Positions 42,851 through 54,200 of a DNA stretch of 64,000 nt are shown here, piece after piece (position 1 is the first letter of the stretch; each line of letters starts with the position of its first letter). The stretch comes from Massariosphaeria phaeospora (taxonomy: Eukaryota > Ascomycota > Dothideomycetes > Pleosporales), in NCBI GenBank assembly GCA_011032825.1, contig JAADJZ010000027.1:186001-250000 (forward strand), in the 5' to 3' direction. Position numbers and translations under genes: made by a program. Below the pieces are notes generated by a model, which was not told the origin of the DNA, did not search any database, and saw only the letters and a list, made by a program, of their open reading frames with translations.

Positions 42851-45480
42851 ATGGCCCACAACATCCACCGTTCGCGCTCCAATACTTCGATATCCACCAA
42901 GAGCACCCGTCCGCTGTCGCGAGCCTCGACAACGAGCATACATTCCTTTGGCCAGCACGACAACGCACACGACCTGCAGTCCCAGTTCCCACAGCAGCCG
43001 CAGCCGCAGCCGCAGCCCCCGAACAACTACCAGCATCCCCAGTACGCTGCAACGTATGCGCCTCTCGAGTCAGCCCTGCTGCAAGCTGCTGAGCAGGCAA
43101 GCCAGCAGGAGAACATCGATCCAGTGCACCAGCTGATGGGATATACTCCCGAGGCCGCGTCCAACACCGCCATGTCGAATGGGCTACAGGCGCACCCCTT
43201 CGATCCGACTACCCATGGACATTCATTACAGGCACCCATCGTGCAGCAGCAGGCGCAGACACATCAACAGTTTTCAGCTTTGCCTGTAGAGGTTGAGGAA
43301 AAGAAGACCAAGGCGTCAGCTTCGGGAAGCGCAACCAATGACAAAGAGCTGAGGGAGATGCTTTCGCAGAACAACGGCCGGGACCTGAAGGAGGTTGCAT
43401 CGGAAGTGATAGCCATGGACAGGACATCCAAGGCTGAGAAGTCTAAACAACTTTTTGCTATGCTCTGGTAAGACATTGTGCAGCCACAGTGCATACACCT
43501 CACTAACGTTGCCTAGGTTGAAGTCAGTTTGCCGGAACGCTAAAACCTCGGTACCCCGAAATCGTGTTTATTCAAAATATGCCGAGCGATGCGGCACTGA
43601 GCGCGTTATACCCCTAAATCCAGCTTCTTTTGGAAAGCTTGTCCGAGTCATCTTCCCAGGAATCCAAACACGACGATTAGGCGTCCGCGGAGAATCTAAG
43701 TACCACTACGTGGACCTGGCCTTAATCACCGATACCGAAGACGGGGGCGAAGCTTCACGTCCCGGCACTGGCATCATGTCTCGGCACAGCTTGAAACGAC
43801 AAAATTCCACGGGCACCAAACTCGACTTCAGGTGTGTCCCTTTGCATTTTTCTTCCCATCATCTACAATTTCTGACTATCCTAGTACTCCGCGTCTACCC
43901 GCAGATACCGCTGCGTTTCCGCCACAGGATCAAGGTTTCGAATCTAACAGCTATTTTCACCAGAGTACATCGAAGGGCCGCCTCTTTACTGATATATACT
44001 CACCTGAATTTCAGCCACCTAGTCGAACTTCTGTATCGTACGACTATGAACTCAGGTTCTCCGCACCTGAACTTTTATCGGCTTCGGACGACTTGGATAT
44101 GATACTGCCAAACATCACCCCCTATCTACCTCCTCGGACTGACCCCGATTCTGCCGGGGCATTGGTAGCCTTATACCGCACACATTGCACTTCGCTCATA
44201 GACTCAGTTCGGTATTGCAAGGAGAGGCAATTTTGGCGGCTCTTCGGCTCTTTCCACGGCACCTTGACGGTCCCCGTACAAAAGCTATTCGCTATGCCTG
44301 AGTTAACTCGCTGGATCAAGGAGTGTGATTGGTTAATGTACCAGAAGATGATCCGCAACGTCTCGCAGCTGACGTTGCAAGTAGCACCCCCAGTGGTGCT
44401 CAAATTTTTGGACAATATATCAAAGACGTTACATTCGCATGTCAGCACGGTCTTCCAGAGCGTGCCGCTTCACGTACTGGAGGCAAAGCTCGAGCCTGCG
44501 ACCCTGTTTGCTCACTTACTTCGGCAAATGCTTCGAGTCAATCAGACGGCTCACGCAGCTGCTGTGATCCTAACAGGAGATGAGAATCGCGACAAGATGT
44601 GGGAAGATTGGCTCCAATACGTAAACCTGAAGCGTATCATTGAGAACGAACTACCGCACTCATGTGATCATGAGGAAGTTTTCAATATTTTATCGACCGA
44701 GATTCGCGGTATGCTTCTCCCCTTGAAGCCCGAGACCTGGCTACCGGACGGCACCCATTATCAGGCACCACCAGGGGAACGGACAGATCCAACAAATGAG
44801 ACAGTCATTGATCGGATTGCTGCTTTTCTTACCCGCCTTCCTGCCAAATTCACGCATGTCCCGGCCCGGACGATCCTGCACTGTGTGAACGCAATCGGGT
44901 CTGCTATTGTCCGAGAGCTTACTGTGCTCAACGGTCAGAGCTTCCATGGCTGGTGGCTTACCAAGGTGTTTGTTGATGAGATGTGTCAATGGCTGGCGTC
45001 ACTTGGTGGATTCCTGGAGCATACTCCGCCCAACTTGAGTCCGCTCACGTACTCGCCTGGATTGATGGGCGAATCTTTAAACACCGCAATGACGAACCAA
45101 GGCAGTGTAAGTAACAACGACAGCCGATACAGCAGTATTGATATCGAGTTCGGTCCGGGCCAGTCCTTTATGTCGAACGGTAACAGTAACGCGCATGCGC
45201 AGGATGTGGGCAACACGAATTCAGAAAGTGAGTATTCTTTACCCCAGTCTTAACTCGACTATGGTAGTTGACTAACGCAAGATGAGCAGTCAACCCTCGA
45301 AGATTTACTGAACAGTATGAGCAAATGAGCTTCGCCCTTGATCTTGACCTCTCCACGTCGCAACAGGAACCTAACCACGACGACAGCGGTATCGGCCTCA
45401 TGGACGATACTAATATTGACGCCAAATTCGCTCACTCGCTCAGATCGCATCTCCAGCAACTTCCGACCGGAGTCAGCTAA
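42851..45480 (+). CDS. RFX-family transcription factor
   Basis: Fungal RFX proteins include yeast Rfx1/Crt1, repressor of DNA-damage genes such as ribonucleotide reductase, and regulators of cell division and morphogenesis in moulds. Exons 42851-43467, 43517-43831, 43885-45227 and 45290-45480 encode 821 residues. The N-terminus is Ser/Thr-rich then Gln/Pro-rich. The RFX winged helix spans about 195-275: LFAMLWLKSVCRNAKTSVPR, then NRVYSKYAERCG, NPASFGKLVRVIFPGIQTRR and LGVRGESKYHYVDL. The GESKYHY motif replaces the usual RGxSKYHY only slightly. A long helical region of about 370 residues, the conserved RFX dimerisation part, follows (YCKERQFWRLFGSFHGTLT, MPELTRWIKECDW). The start codon opens the first conserved Ser-rich block (MAHNIHRSRSNTS). 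Confidence 0.92.
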
Positions 45481-46238
45481 AACAACGTCCGTTTCGCCAT
45501 TCGAATATATAACGCTATGTGCGCTTCGAGTCATTTGCTCAACCGTTCCTAGAATCCTTTCTCATTGTTTACGCGCTATGACGTCTCCGATGTTACGATC
45601 ACCCCCAAAACTCGGCTGGTTCGCTGGGAACGTCATGTCCATACAGTAGTAATCTTGTATATAGGTCGCTGGCGCGTGGTATGCGCGATGCGCTTTTGCC
45701 TTTCTTTATTCTGCGGCGGAGTACCTGGCGTTGCTTTGGCATGATTGATCTTTTTCGTCTATCTGTCCAGGCCCGGAGTTGGTCCGGTTCGTCCGTTAGA
45801 TCATGGCCGGCGTGTTCATGCGTTTCTGTTCTTCACCAAGCTCGCTATCCTAATACTGCTTGGAAGTAGAGCTTCGGTACCTGTTTGTCTATGATTGTGT
45901 ACGGTCGTCGATCGCGTCGGTGTTTGATTAGCGTGTTGGATGGGGATCTGATTTATCTGGATGATCGATGGGTGGATTGTGTCCTAAGAGAAATACCACC
46001 CACTTCTGAGTGTTCGAGTAGTCGGACCTGTATCCTCAAGAAACTACATTTCTTTGATTGTTGTGACATTGCTACAGCAGCAGTGATGTCACACCTCTGC
46101 ACGCAAGGGAGCCAAATTCTCTACTAGCACCGAGCTTTCGTTCAATGCTGGTTCATATGAAGAACGGTTAGTGTGTATTGTCACAGACCTCTATCTAAGA
46201 TGTTGTATCATCTAATGCAAGTTCCAAGTCGAAGCGGT
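45481..46238. other. Convergent intergenic region
   Basis: About 760 bases between the RFX gene and the acyltransferase gene, which converge. Only short motif-free frames are present. Confidence 0.55.
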
Positions 46239-47849
46239 TCAAACCGCCACTCCACTTCTCCACCACCGACTCTCACGATGCCAGCTCACTATCTGTCCAC
46301 CCCAACACCACCACCCATCCCCCTTGACCCCGAATCCCAATCCCCGCACTACGGATATCGGAATTGGTTCAAACAGCCAGACGCCTCCTTTTGCAAAGTC
46401 GTCAACCAGCAAGCCCGCAGTGTAGTAGAACCAGACATTCACGTAGATGAACGTGAAGGTTCGCATCGCCCATTTTGGAACCAGCCGCTGGATACCCGTC
46501 TTTCTGAGCCCCTGAGTGAGGAGAACTTCAGTGAAGATGCCGCAAGCCTGCAGCAAGAAAAAGCGCATAGGGCCCATTAGAGGCCGTGTATCACCAGCGC
46601 ATGTATAGCTGCCGCATGCGTGCACCACACCCGAAAGCCCAAACGCGACAAACAGCTGCAGCAGCTTTGCCAGCGGCGACCGTCGGTCCATGCCTAGCAT
46701 GTCGATGAGTCTGACGCTCGGCTGCTCGAAGGCGAAGCGGAAGGTCTGATGCCACCAGCCGGACCACCACCCCGCGAGCCCGCGGTCAAGCACCACGGAA
46801 TAAGAGCCCCAGTTGTCAGAGCACAACCACGGTTCTCCGCGTGCGCCGAGGACAGAAGGCCCGAGGATGCCAGAGAAGAAGATGGGGCCGAGCGAGAAGA
46901 TGGTCTGGAGCGCTCCTGCGACGGCAAACTGCGAGACTATAAGCCGGTATAAGTGGATGCGCGTCGGACTACTCGTCATGAAAGAAGGGAAATACGACGG
47001 CGGTGCTCGGTCGACGAGGCCCCAGTAGTACGGGTCATGGTTCATGAACGTCTTCAACGCGTCGACGATCACATAGCCGGCGAGGAACGTTTTGGTATTT
47101 GCGCGTAGCAGTTCTCGGCGTGTGGTATAGATGCGGGTCTGGCCTGCGTGCGTGCGGAAGGAGTGCCGGGGCGGGTCACGAGAGTTGCGGCGGACTTGCT
47201 CTTGCACCCGTTTTGGGGGTGGGGGACACGCTGATGGGCGAAAGCTCCAGCCGGCGCCGCGGAAATTGCAGAACACATCTAGGACCCAGTCGAGGCGCTC
47301 GATGAAGGGCGAGAGGGGGTAGGATTGCCATGCGAATTCGCCGTGACGCTTGCTGGGGCCGAGATGTTCTTCGTGCACAGTAACACTCCCATTCTTTTCA
47401 GTCTCATCGTCCTCCAAGTGCGCATTTGTACCTGCAGACTTCCCACGCTCTTCTGCGCTCTTTCTTCCGAACACACCCTCAGTCCGCTCGATCCGCTGGA
47501 AATCCGTCTGGGCATCATTCAGCACCATGATGGCCGCAATCCAGACCACGCCCCACGCGGAGATGATACCGAGGCCGAGCGCGGATGCCATGCCTCGTGC
47601 TCGCGTGTATCTGATCGAGTAGGCGGCGAAACCTGCACTCCATGCGAACGCGAGGAACCGCGCATTCTTTAGCCAAGGCCGGTTGTGGTGCGGGATGAGG
47701 CAGTATATGATGACAATCAAGGCTCCGAAGGTGCCCCATGGATATACGAATGGCTGGTAGTCCCCGGATTGTATATCTCTTTCGTACTTGTCATAGTAGT
47801 GCTGGAGCAGGTCATGATGGCTCTGTGGCCAGGCATCTAGAGGCGCCAT
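46239..47849 (-). CDS. Wax-synthase-type membrane O-acyltransferase
   Basis: A single exon encodes 536 residues from ATG 47849; an upstream Met at 47906 is possible but adds a polar extension. The protein is polytopic, with hydrophobic helices in FGALIVIIYCLIP, FLAFAWSAGFAAYSIRY, LGIISAWGVVWIAAIMVL and several more. The wax synthase domain is shown by LDWVLDVFCNFRGAGW in the first half, WWHQTFRFAFEQPS with the invariant-type His, and FGLSGVVHACGSY carrying the second conserved His. Such enzymes acylate alcohols; fungal members include O-acetyltransferases of meroterpenoid and terpenoid pathways, plus many of unknown substrate. No polyketide synthase, terpene cyclase or P450 lies nearby, so a biosynthetic cluster is not supported. 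It is divergent from DRG1, 325 bases apart. Confidence 0.87.
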   Translation of the reverse strand: MAPLDAWPQSHHDLLQHYYDKYERDIQSGDYQPFVYPWGTFGALIVIIYCLIPHHNRPWLKNARFLAFAWSAGFAAYSIRYTRARGMASALGLGIISAWGVVWIAAIMVLNDAQTDFQRIERTEGVFGRKSAEERGKSAGTNAHLEDDETEKNGSVTVHEEHLGPSKRHGEFAWQSYPLSPFIERLDWVLDVFCNFRGAGWSFRPSACPPPPKRVQEQVRRNSRDPPRHSFRTHAGQTRIYTTRRELLRANTKTFLAGYVIVDALKTFMNHDPYYWGLVDRAPPSYFPSFMTSSPTRIHLYRLIVSQFAVAGALQTIFSLGPIFFSGILGPSVLGARGEPWLCSDNWGSYSVVLDRGLAGWWSGWWHQTFRFAFEQPSVRLIDMLGMDRRSPLAKLLQLFVAFGLSGVVHACGSYTCAGDTRPLMGPMRFFLLQACGIFTEVLLTQGLRKTGIQRLVPKWAMRTFTFIYVNVWFYYTAGLLVDDFAKGGVWLFEPIPISVVRGLGFGVKGDGWWCWGGQIVSWHRESRWWRSGVAV

Positions 47850-48174
47850 CCTGGCTCTCGTGAGCGAATCTGGACAAATGCATATGCGAAATAAAAAGTT
47901 GAACAAAGAGAGAAGGTACCAAAGAGTGACAGTTATATAGTAGCAAAGTCAAAGAGCTGTGGCGTTCTTCGGTGAGCAGGCCCTGTCGGCTGATGACGCA
48001 TTGGATCGTGCATTCGCTAGTTTAACACGCTTTACCCAAGGTGGATAGCCTCGAGAACCTCAACACCAAACCGCGATATCTCCAAAGAAGTCCGCGCAAG
48101 GGAGCGCTATCCACCGAACGACTAGATAATTGCTTAGTATCATTTAGCCTCTCCTGGGAGAGCCAACCGCCGCT
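47850..48174. promoter_or_regulatory. Divergent promoter between acyltransferase and DRG1 genes
   Basis: The 325 bases between the two ATGs must contain both promoters and leaders. No further element is recognised. Confidence 0.5.
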
Positions 48175-49585
48175 ATGGTGAACATCACAGAGAAGATCAA
48201 GGAGTAAGGAAATTGTCAGATTCTTCAATGTGCCAAGCCCTGACTCCCCCGCAGGATTGAGGAGGAGATGAGGAGGACACAGAGTGCGTATTCGCGACTG
48301 GCCGTTTTGGAATATACTGCTAACATAGTATAGAGAATAAGGCTACTGGTAAGACGAAGAACCCCCCATCTACGATTCCGCCACTTTCACGTGCGCTGAC
48401 ACCGTAGTCCAGAACATCATCTCGGTTTACTTAAAGGGTGAACGAAACTCCTCAAAACTATCACCTACGACAGTGCTAACATCCGCTAGAAAACTCGCCC
48501 GTCTGCGAGTCCAACTCTTGGAACCAGGACCAGGCGGGGTCGGCGGTGGCGGCGTAGGCTTCGACGTATCCAAGAGCGGCGATGCACGCATAGCCCTCGT
48601 CGGCTTTCCCTCCGTCGGCAAGTCGACCTTCCTCTCCAAGATCACCAAGACGAAATCAGAAATCGCAGCGTACTCTTTCACCACTCTAACAGCTATTCCT
48701 GGAGTTCTCGAGTACGGAGGCGCCGAGATCCAGATCTTGGATCTGCCGGGTATCATCGAGGGAGCTGCCGAGGGGAAGGGAAGGGGGCGGCAGGTGATTT
48801 CGGCTGCGAAGACGAGTGATCTGATTCTCATGATTCTGGATGCGACAAAGAAAGCTGAGCAGAGGAGGCTGCTGGAGGCCGAGTTGGAAGCTGTAGGCAT
48901 TCGACTGAACCGGGAGCCCCCGTAAGTATCCATCTCCCTGCCCATACAGATTTATCTACTCCCTCTACTCCCCCTTGGACTCGAACCATTCTCCTAATGA
49001 TCACCCAGCAACATCTACCTCAAGCCCAAGAAAGCCGGCGGCATGAAAATCACCTTCCAGGTCCCGCCGCGCTACCTCGACGAGAAAATGCTGTACAACA
49101 TCCTGCGCGACTACAAGATGCTCAACTGCGACGTGCTGGTGCGCGACGAGCACGCCACCGTCGACGACTTCATCGACACCATCATGAAAGACCACCGCAA
49201 GTACATCAAGTGCCTGTACGTGTACAACAAGATCGACTCGATTTCGCTCGAGCACCTGGACGCCCTGGCCCGCGAGCCGCACACGGTCGTCATGTCGTGC
49301 GAGCTGGACCTGGGCATCCAGGATGTGGTGGAGCGGTGCTGGGAGGAGCTGCGCCTGATTCGCGTGTATACGAAGCGGAAGGGCATTGATCCGGACTTTA
49401 GCGAGGCGCTGATCGTAAGGAGTGGCAGCACGATTGAGGATGTTTGTGACCAGGTGCATCGGACGTTGAAGGAGACGTTCAAGTATGCGTTGGTGTGGGG
49501 CGCGAGCGCGAGGCATCTGCCGCAGAGAGTGGGGTTGGGGCATGTGGTTGCCGACGAAGACGTGGTGAGCATTGTGGCTAAGTAG
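48175..49585 (+). CDS. RBG1: Developmentally regulated GTP-binding protein 1 (Drg1/Rbg1)
   Basis: Drg1/Rbg1 is a ribosome-associated GTPase of the Obg/DRG group that, with Tma46/Dfrp1, helps paused ribosomes. Six exons (48175-48203, 48255-48283, 48334-48348, 48413-48437, 48490-48921, 49009-49585) give 368 residues. The first four are 29, 29, 15 and 25 nt and assemble the helical N-terminus [10 protein letters not shown]...[20 protein letters not shown]. The G domain has GFPSVGKST at 71-79, then [11 protein letters not shown] as switch [18 protein letters not shown], and NKID as G4. An S5D2L-like insert and the TGS domain ([14 protein letters not shown]...) end with [18 protein letters not shown]. 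Frame and phases agree at every junction. Confidence 0.95.
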
Positions 49586-50101
49586 ATGGGGCAGATCTAT
49601 GTGACAGCGTGAGTGATGCTACAAGGATGAAAATATACATATGCAGCTAGAGTGCTTGGTCGTGTAAAGTGAATAGAGTTGAATCTATTCTTGTCTAGTA
49701 CTTTTCGGTATGCTTCACACGTCAACAAGGCATTTCAGCAGATAGGGCACTGTCACGTCGACGGTTTGTGTACCTTAATAGCGGCCATATTCCTATTGCT
49801 GAGCAGATCTAGTAGAGCTAGTATTACAAAGGGCCCCAGCAGGACCGCATCCTCTAAAAATTAATTACTCGAGCAGGGCGAGTGCATCGAAGGGTATGTG
49901 ACGTCGAAGAAATCTAAACCGTGCACCTCCAAGGCCAACAAACAACCCCAAATTTCGTATGGCTCCATAAGCCTACTTTAGCGACGCGACACAATGGGTG
50001 GTAGCGTGGTGCGCCCCCGGGGCAGATTCGGCTTCCCAAACCTCTACTCATAACGGCGTTCCTGTCGTCGATCTCCAAATCTCAACCCAATTCCAAACCA
50101 A
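49586..50101. other. Convergent intergenic region
   Basis: About 515 bases holding the 3' ends of the DRG1 and ERG3 genes. Nothing else is recognised. Confidence 0.6.
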
Positions 50102-51203
50102 TCAGCGCACCTTCTTAGGCTCCACATCCGGCTCGTAGTTCCTATCGTCGTGGCCTTCGACCTCCCTGATATACTTCTCCGTTTCCTTGGCCTCTTTTAC
50201 GAGCGTGTCCTTGCACAGCCTTAATTCTTTTTGGAACAGTTCGTCGCTGGGCTTCCTGTAACTACCGCCCAAGCGGTCCCACAGCGTAGTATATTGTCCG
50301 TAGTTGAAATTAAAATAGAGGTGGTGCATTGTATGACAGGCAGCACCATTGATGATGGGATTATCGGCATAGTACTCGCCATCATGAATCATGACAGTCC
50401 AAATGTTGACCAGGATAAAGAGGGCCACCGAAGCCAGTTTCTGGAGTGGAAACAGGAATGGGTACACGTGGTATGGGATGCTCTGGGCAAAACCATCGAG
50501 GGGGTGGAAGGCATGGGACGCAAATGGTGTGGGCATGATCCACTTATGATGCGGCTTGTGGAGGTGCTTGTAGACGAGGGGGTGGTGCAGGCCACGGTGG
50601 ATCCAGTAGACGAAAAAATCGGTAAAGATGAGGAAGAAGGGAAACTGCATGTAGTTGTACCAAGTCGGGACGTCATCCAAGGAATCATACAGCTTCGTCC
50701 AGCCGCGGACTTCGGCAAGGAAGATGGGTGCGGTAAAGAGGGCCATTATCGGCAGCGAAGCGTTGGTCTGGCGCATTTCGAGGCGGATCTGGTTTTTGAG
50801 ATACTTGGGGTGGTTGGTGATGGACTTGTCGAAGATAAAAATATAGGAGAGAGTCGCGAAAAGATAGTACACAACCAAGCCAAAAAGCCTGCGTGTCCGA
50901 GTTAGCTCGGGGAGTGCTCGACTGGGAAGGCGCAAAGTACCATGTAATCAAATACAGAGTTAGGAGCTGCCGCCGCCAGTCGTCACGCGGGAGTGCGCTC
51001 TGGTACGCAGCGTCTCTCGGCCGGAAGGCCAGGTACTTCGTGGCCGGCTCGTACTGCCATGCTACGGGTGGGACGACGGTGTGAGGTTGGCCTACGCCTG
51101 TGTATGTCGTGTTTCCGGCAAAGGTGGCAGCGTTGGCGGGAAGTATCGCGGCGTACAGCGGGTCGAACAGGAAGGTATCGAAGAGCTCTAGAACGACGTC
51201 CAT
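50102..51203 (-). CDS. ERG3: Delta-7-sterol C5(6)-desaturase
   Basis: Erg3 introduces the C5-C6 double bond of ergosterol in the ER, using a di-iron centre and cytochrome b5. Exons 51203-50941 and 50888-50102 give 349 residues. The fatty-acid-hydroxylase histidine boxes are complete: HRGLHH at about 185, HKPHH at about 198 and HTMHH at about 273. Membrane helices include LFGLVVYYLFATLSYIFIF and FPFFLIFTDFFVYWIH. The N-terminus (MDVVLELFDTFLFDPLYA) matches fungal orthologues in style. The intron, GTACTT to CGCAG, joins LITW to LFGLVV. It is the left boundary of a 6.7-kb gene-poor stretch, into which its promoter points. Confidence 0.94.
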
Positions 51204-54200
51204 GGTACTGTAGCTGTGCCGCCTCGGCGGTGGAGTTGGAGGGTGTTTTATTCGGCGGGAAGACTCAGGGGAACGGGTAGGAAAACAACCGCGGGGCGGG
51301 GCGAGACTAGCGAGTGTTCACCGATGGTGCTGAAGAGAAGCGCACCGCGAGGACAGGAGCAATTGACCGGCGCAAGCAAGGGAAGAGCGCGGTGTAAAGG
51401 AGCGTAGAGAAATTGGGACTGAAGAGCTGCCGCGCACATTATTAAAACGCCGCAGTCCGCGCCAGGGACGCGACTCCCTCGGCGCGCTAGGCCTAAAACC
51501 CGAGGCCGCCGGCTGCAAAACGTGCAGGCGGTGGAGATCACCCAACGGCGCCGGCCAATCAGCGCACAGGCTCGCGCGCACCCGCCTTAGTCATCGGCGC
51601 CGGAAATTCGCCTTCCGCCGTCCCCAACTGTCACCTCATTCTCGGATGTCTGCCGGATGTCGCCCCACCATGCTCCTATCTAGAACAACGTGCTCTGTTC
51701 CGCTGGTGGTTCTATGACAGCTATATGACAGCTTCTTTGCGCGTCACAAGTCATGTCGAGTAAGATCCACTTTCCGCTGGCATCCTTGCAGCGATATCTT
51801 ATGACTAGATTGAGCCACCCGCCATGCTATCTGGTAGAGTCTAAGCATCTGATCGAGTAACGTTACTCACTAACGGCTTACTAGAAAACGTCCTCGCTTC
51901 TCCCGCGATGAGCTTGATTTGTTGGACGGCTTAGTAGACATGTACTCCACACCAATTCTGTATCTTCTCCACCAGACTTCCTCTGTCTATTCTGTCACGC
52001 AGAAATTAGGCACCAGGATGGTCTGCGTTACCTCCGCGGTGCCCGAAAATAAGATCTGATCCGGCTTACGAGGTGTTGTCTGGCTACAGGACTTCGTCGT
52101 CCCATATATGGTCTAAGAGATAGGTTTGAAAGAGCATGCATTTCGAGCGCAAATTTCACCATTGGACCGACTATCGCCGACCACTACGAACAAGCTGGAT
52201 TCCCCGTCGAGCTTTGGTCGCTCTCACCTAGTTTGCATCACAATGTGATGCGCCGCAAACATTCCGTCGGTTCAGCTTCAACTTGCTCGTATGATACTTT
52301 CTTCCTTCTGATGCTGACGATGGCCTGTGTAGTTTATGCAGCCACCTACGAGGCTCTTCATTCTTCCTAGATCGCGTCTCACCTTTCAATAACTCAGCAA
52401 AATCAGCTTATTTGATATTTTCCCTCTTCCCGCCTCTTCGAAACCTTGGTTTTCTACATCCATCGTGTTAGCCATCCATATAAGCGCACTCGCTGGCGAC
52501 GCCGGGCCGGGCCCGTGACAGCAAATACATCTGACTGTACTGCATCGGTTCCGTGTGGAGATGCCTTCTCGGGGATAGATCCGACGGAAGCAGTTGTCGT
52601 GTACTTGCGTGCTCTGCTCTCCGGCGTAGGAAGGGGGTCACGCTGCGTATCCACACCCCGTGATTGGACGTGGAGGCGTTACGCCAGCTCAGCTCAGCTC
52701 GGGTATGGGTCTTGGAGAGCTAGTAGAAGTAACGTGAACTTCTGCTCAATCATCAAATGGTGGATTTCCGTAGGTAGAATACCTCAAGTACTCTGAGTGC
52801 TGTAATCAGGACCTTGCGTTCCTAATTCCAAGAGTAACAGATAAATAGCAACAGGACGTCGTAGTATCGTCCATGTACTAGAATAGCCGGGTCAGATATC
52901 CGAGATGGTGAGCGGGTACTTCGCTCACTACCTCGCAGTCGGTCGATCATGCAAGCAACAAGCCAGCGGCGCATCGAGCCACTCGCTTCCACTTACCCCG
53001 ATGATCCAATAATACTCCATCTCCAGTTCGGTTCAGTTCAGTTCGCCGACCACCGCGCCCAGCGACCACTCACCTCGGTTCCTAATCCCCCATCTCGGTC
53101 ACACATGCATACATACCATGTTTCGCTTATCTCCCAACTTGTCAGCCCGACGTACTGTCTTACTCAAGCCATCACGACATTCTAGACGTAGATCCGCTTC
53201 TTCAGGAGGACAGCCAGAGAGCATCTGACCATCAGCCCTTTCCGATATCATGCCGCTAGGTTAGAGCTACCTGCTAGTCTAGACTACCCGCGGGGTCAGC
53301 TGCAGAGCCCCGATAAGCGGTTTGTATCTCTTGTTCTAGGGAACTCAGCGCGTGGGGTAATAGGTTTGTGTATCCATTGCTTGCGGATTAGTTGGGTGCA
53401 GTATCTGATCTGTTAGTGTGGTACACACGCAATAGTATGTGTAATGCCATCTCGGTGGTTTCTGGATCAGAGTATGCCTGCATGTGTGTGCGAGCATGTG
53501 CTTGATGCCCGGTGCCGAGGACATTGTAGTGGTCGTGTAGTGAGGCGGCGGGAAGGGTTATACAGTGCGTAATGTAGGGGAGTTACGGGCGCCTCGTTGC
53601 ATGCTACTTATCTTTTAAATACTGTATGCATAATGGAATCGCGGGACTGGACTGAATACCTTGATTCTTTTCGTCTTTGGCTGGCTGATACTGCCTGCAG
53701 AACCAAAAGTTGCTATGACTTTGTCAGTCTACATAACATGTTGCTATCGCTGAGTGGGTAACCTTCTGCATATGAAGCTGGTAAGAGAAAGAGTATAGGT
53801 ACATGCTCGTCAAAATAAGCTTCAGAGCTCCACTCTACTAAGTGACTTTTCCTTTTTCACAGCCCCATGTGTTCCCTATGTCTAGCGGGCCTTCCCGTTC
53901 GATGCGGCATCGATGCGAGCAGGTGCACGATCGGAACGTTCGCACTGCAAGCTGGAGCGCTTGAAATTGAGCAGGGTTGTGTTTTATAACGCGGATACGA
54001 GTAATGCTAGCTGAAAGTTTGTTTGCGTGTGGGTTTCGGTCCGATTGCGGGTCGTGAGCCGAAGCCTTGACTTGACTGTGCATGCTCAGCTTGTGTACCT
54101 AGACTATGGCAAGGTTCCTTGGTATCTGACTTGGTGCTGTGGCACTCGGCTGGTAAGGATGGTAAGGATGCGCTGTGGTAATTGCATAGTTTCTGGTAAG

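Noticed and set aside
42147..43100. 317-codon minus-strand frame
   Set aside because: It runs antisense to the RFX first exon and its promoter; no family motif, and the plus-strand RFX product is unmistakable.
46239..51203. Biosynthetic gene cluster around the acyltransferase and Erg3
   Set aside because: No synthase, cyclase, P450 or cluster regulator is linked; ERG3 is the housekeeping sterol enzyme and a GTPase gene lies between.
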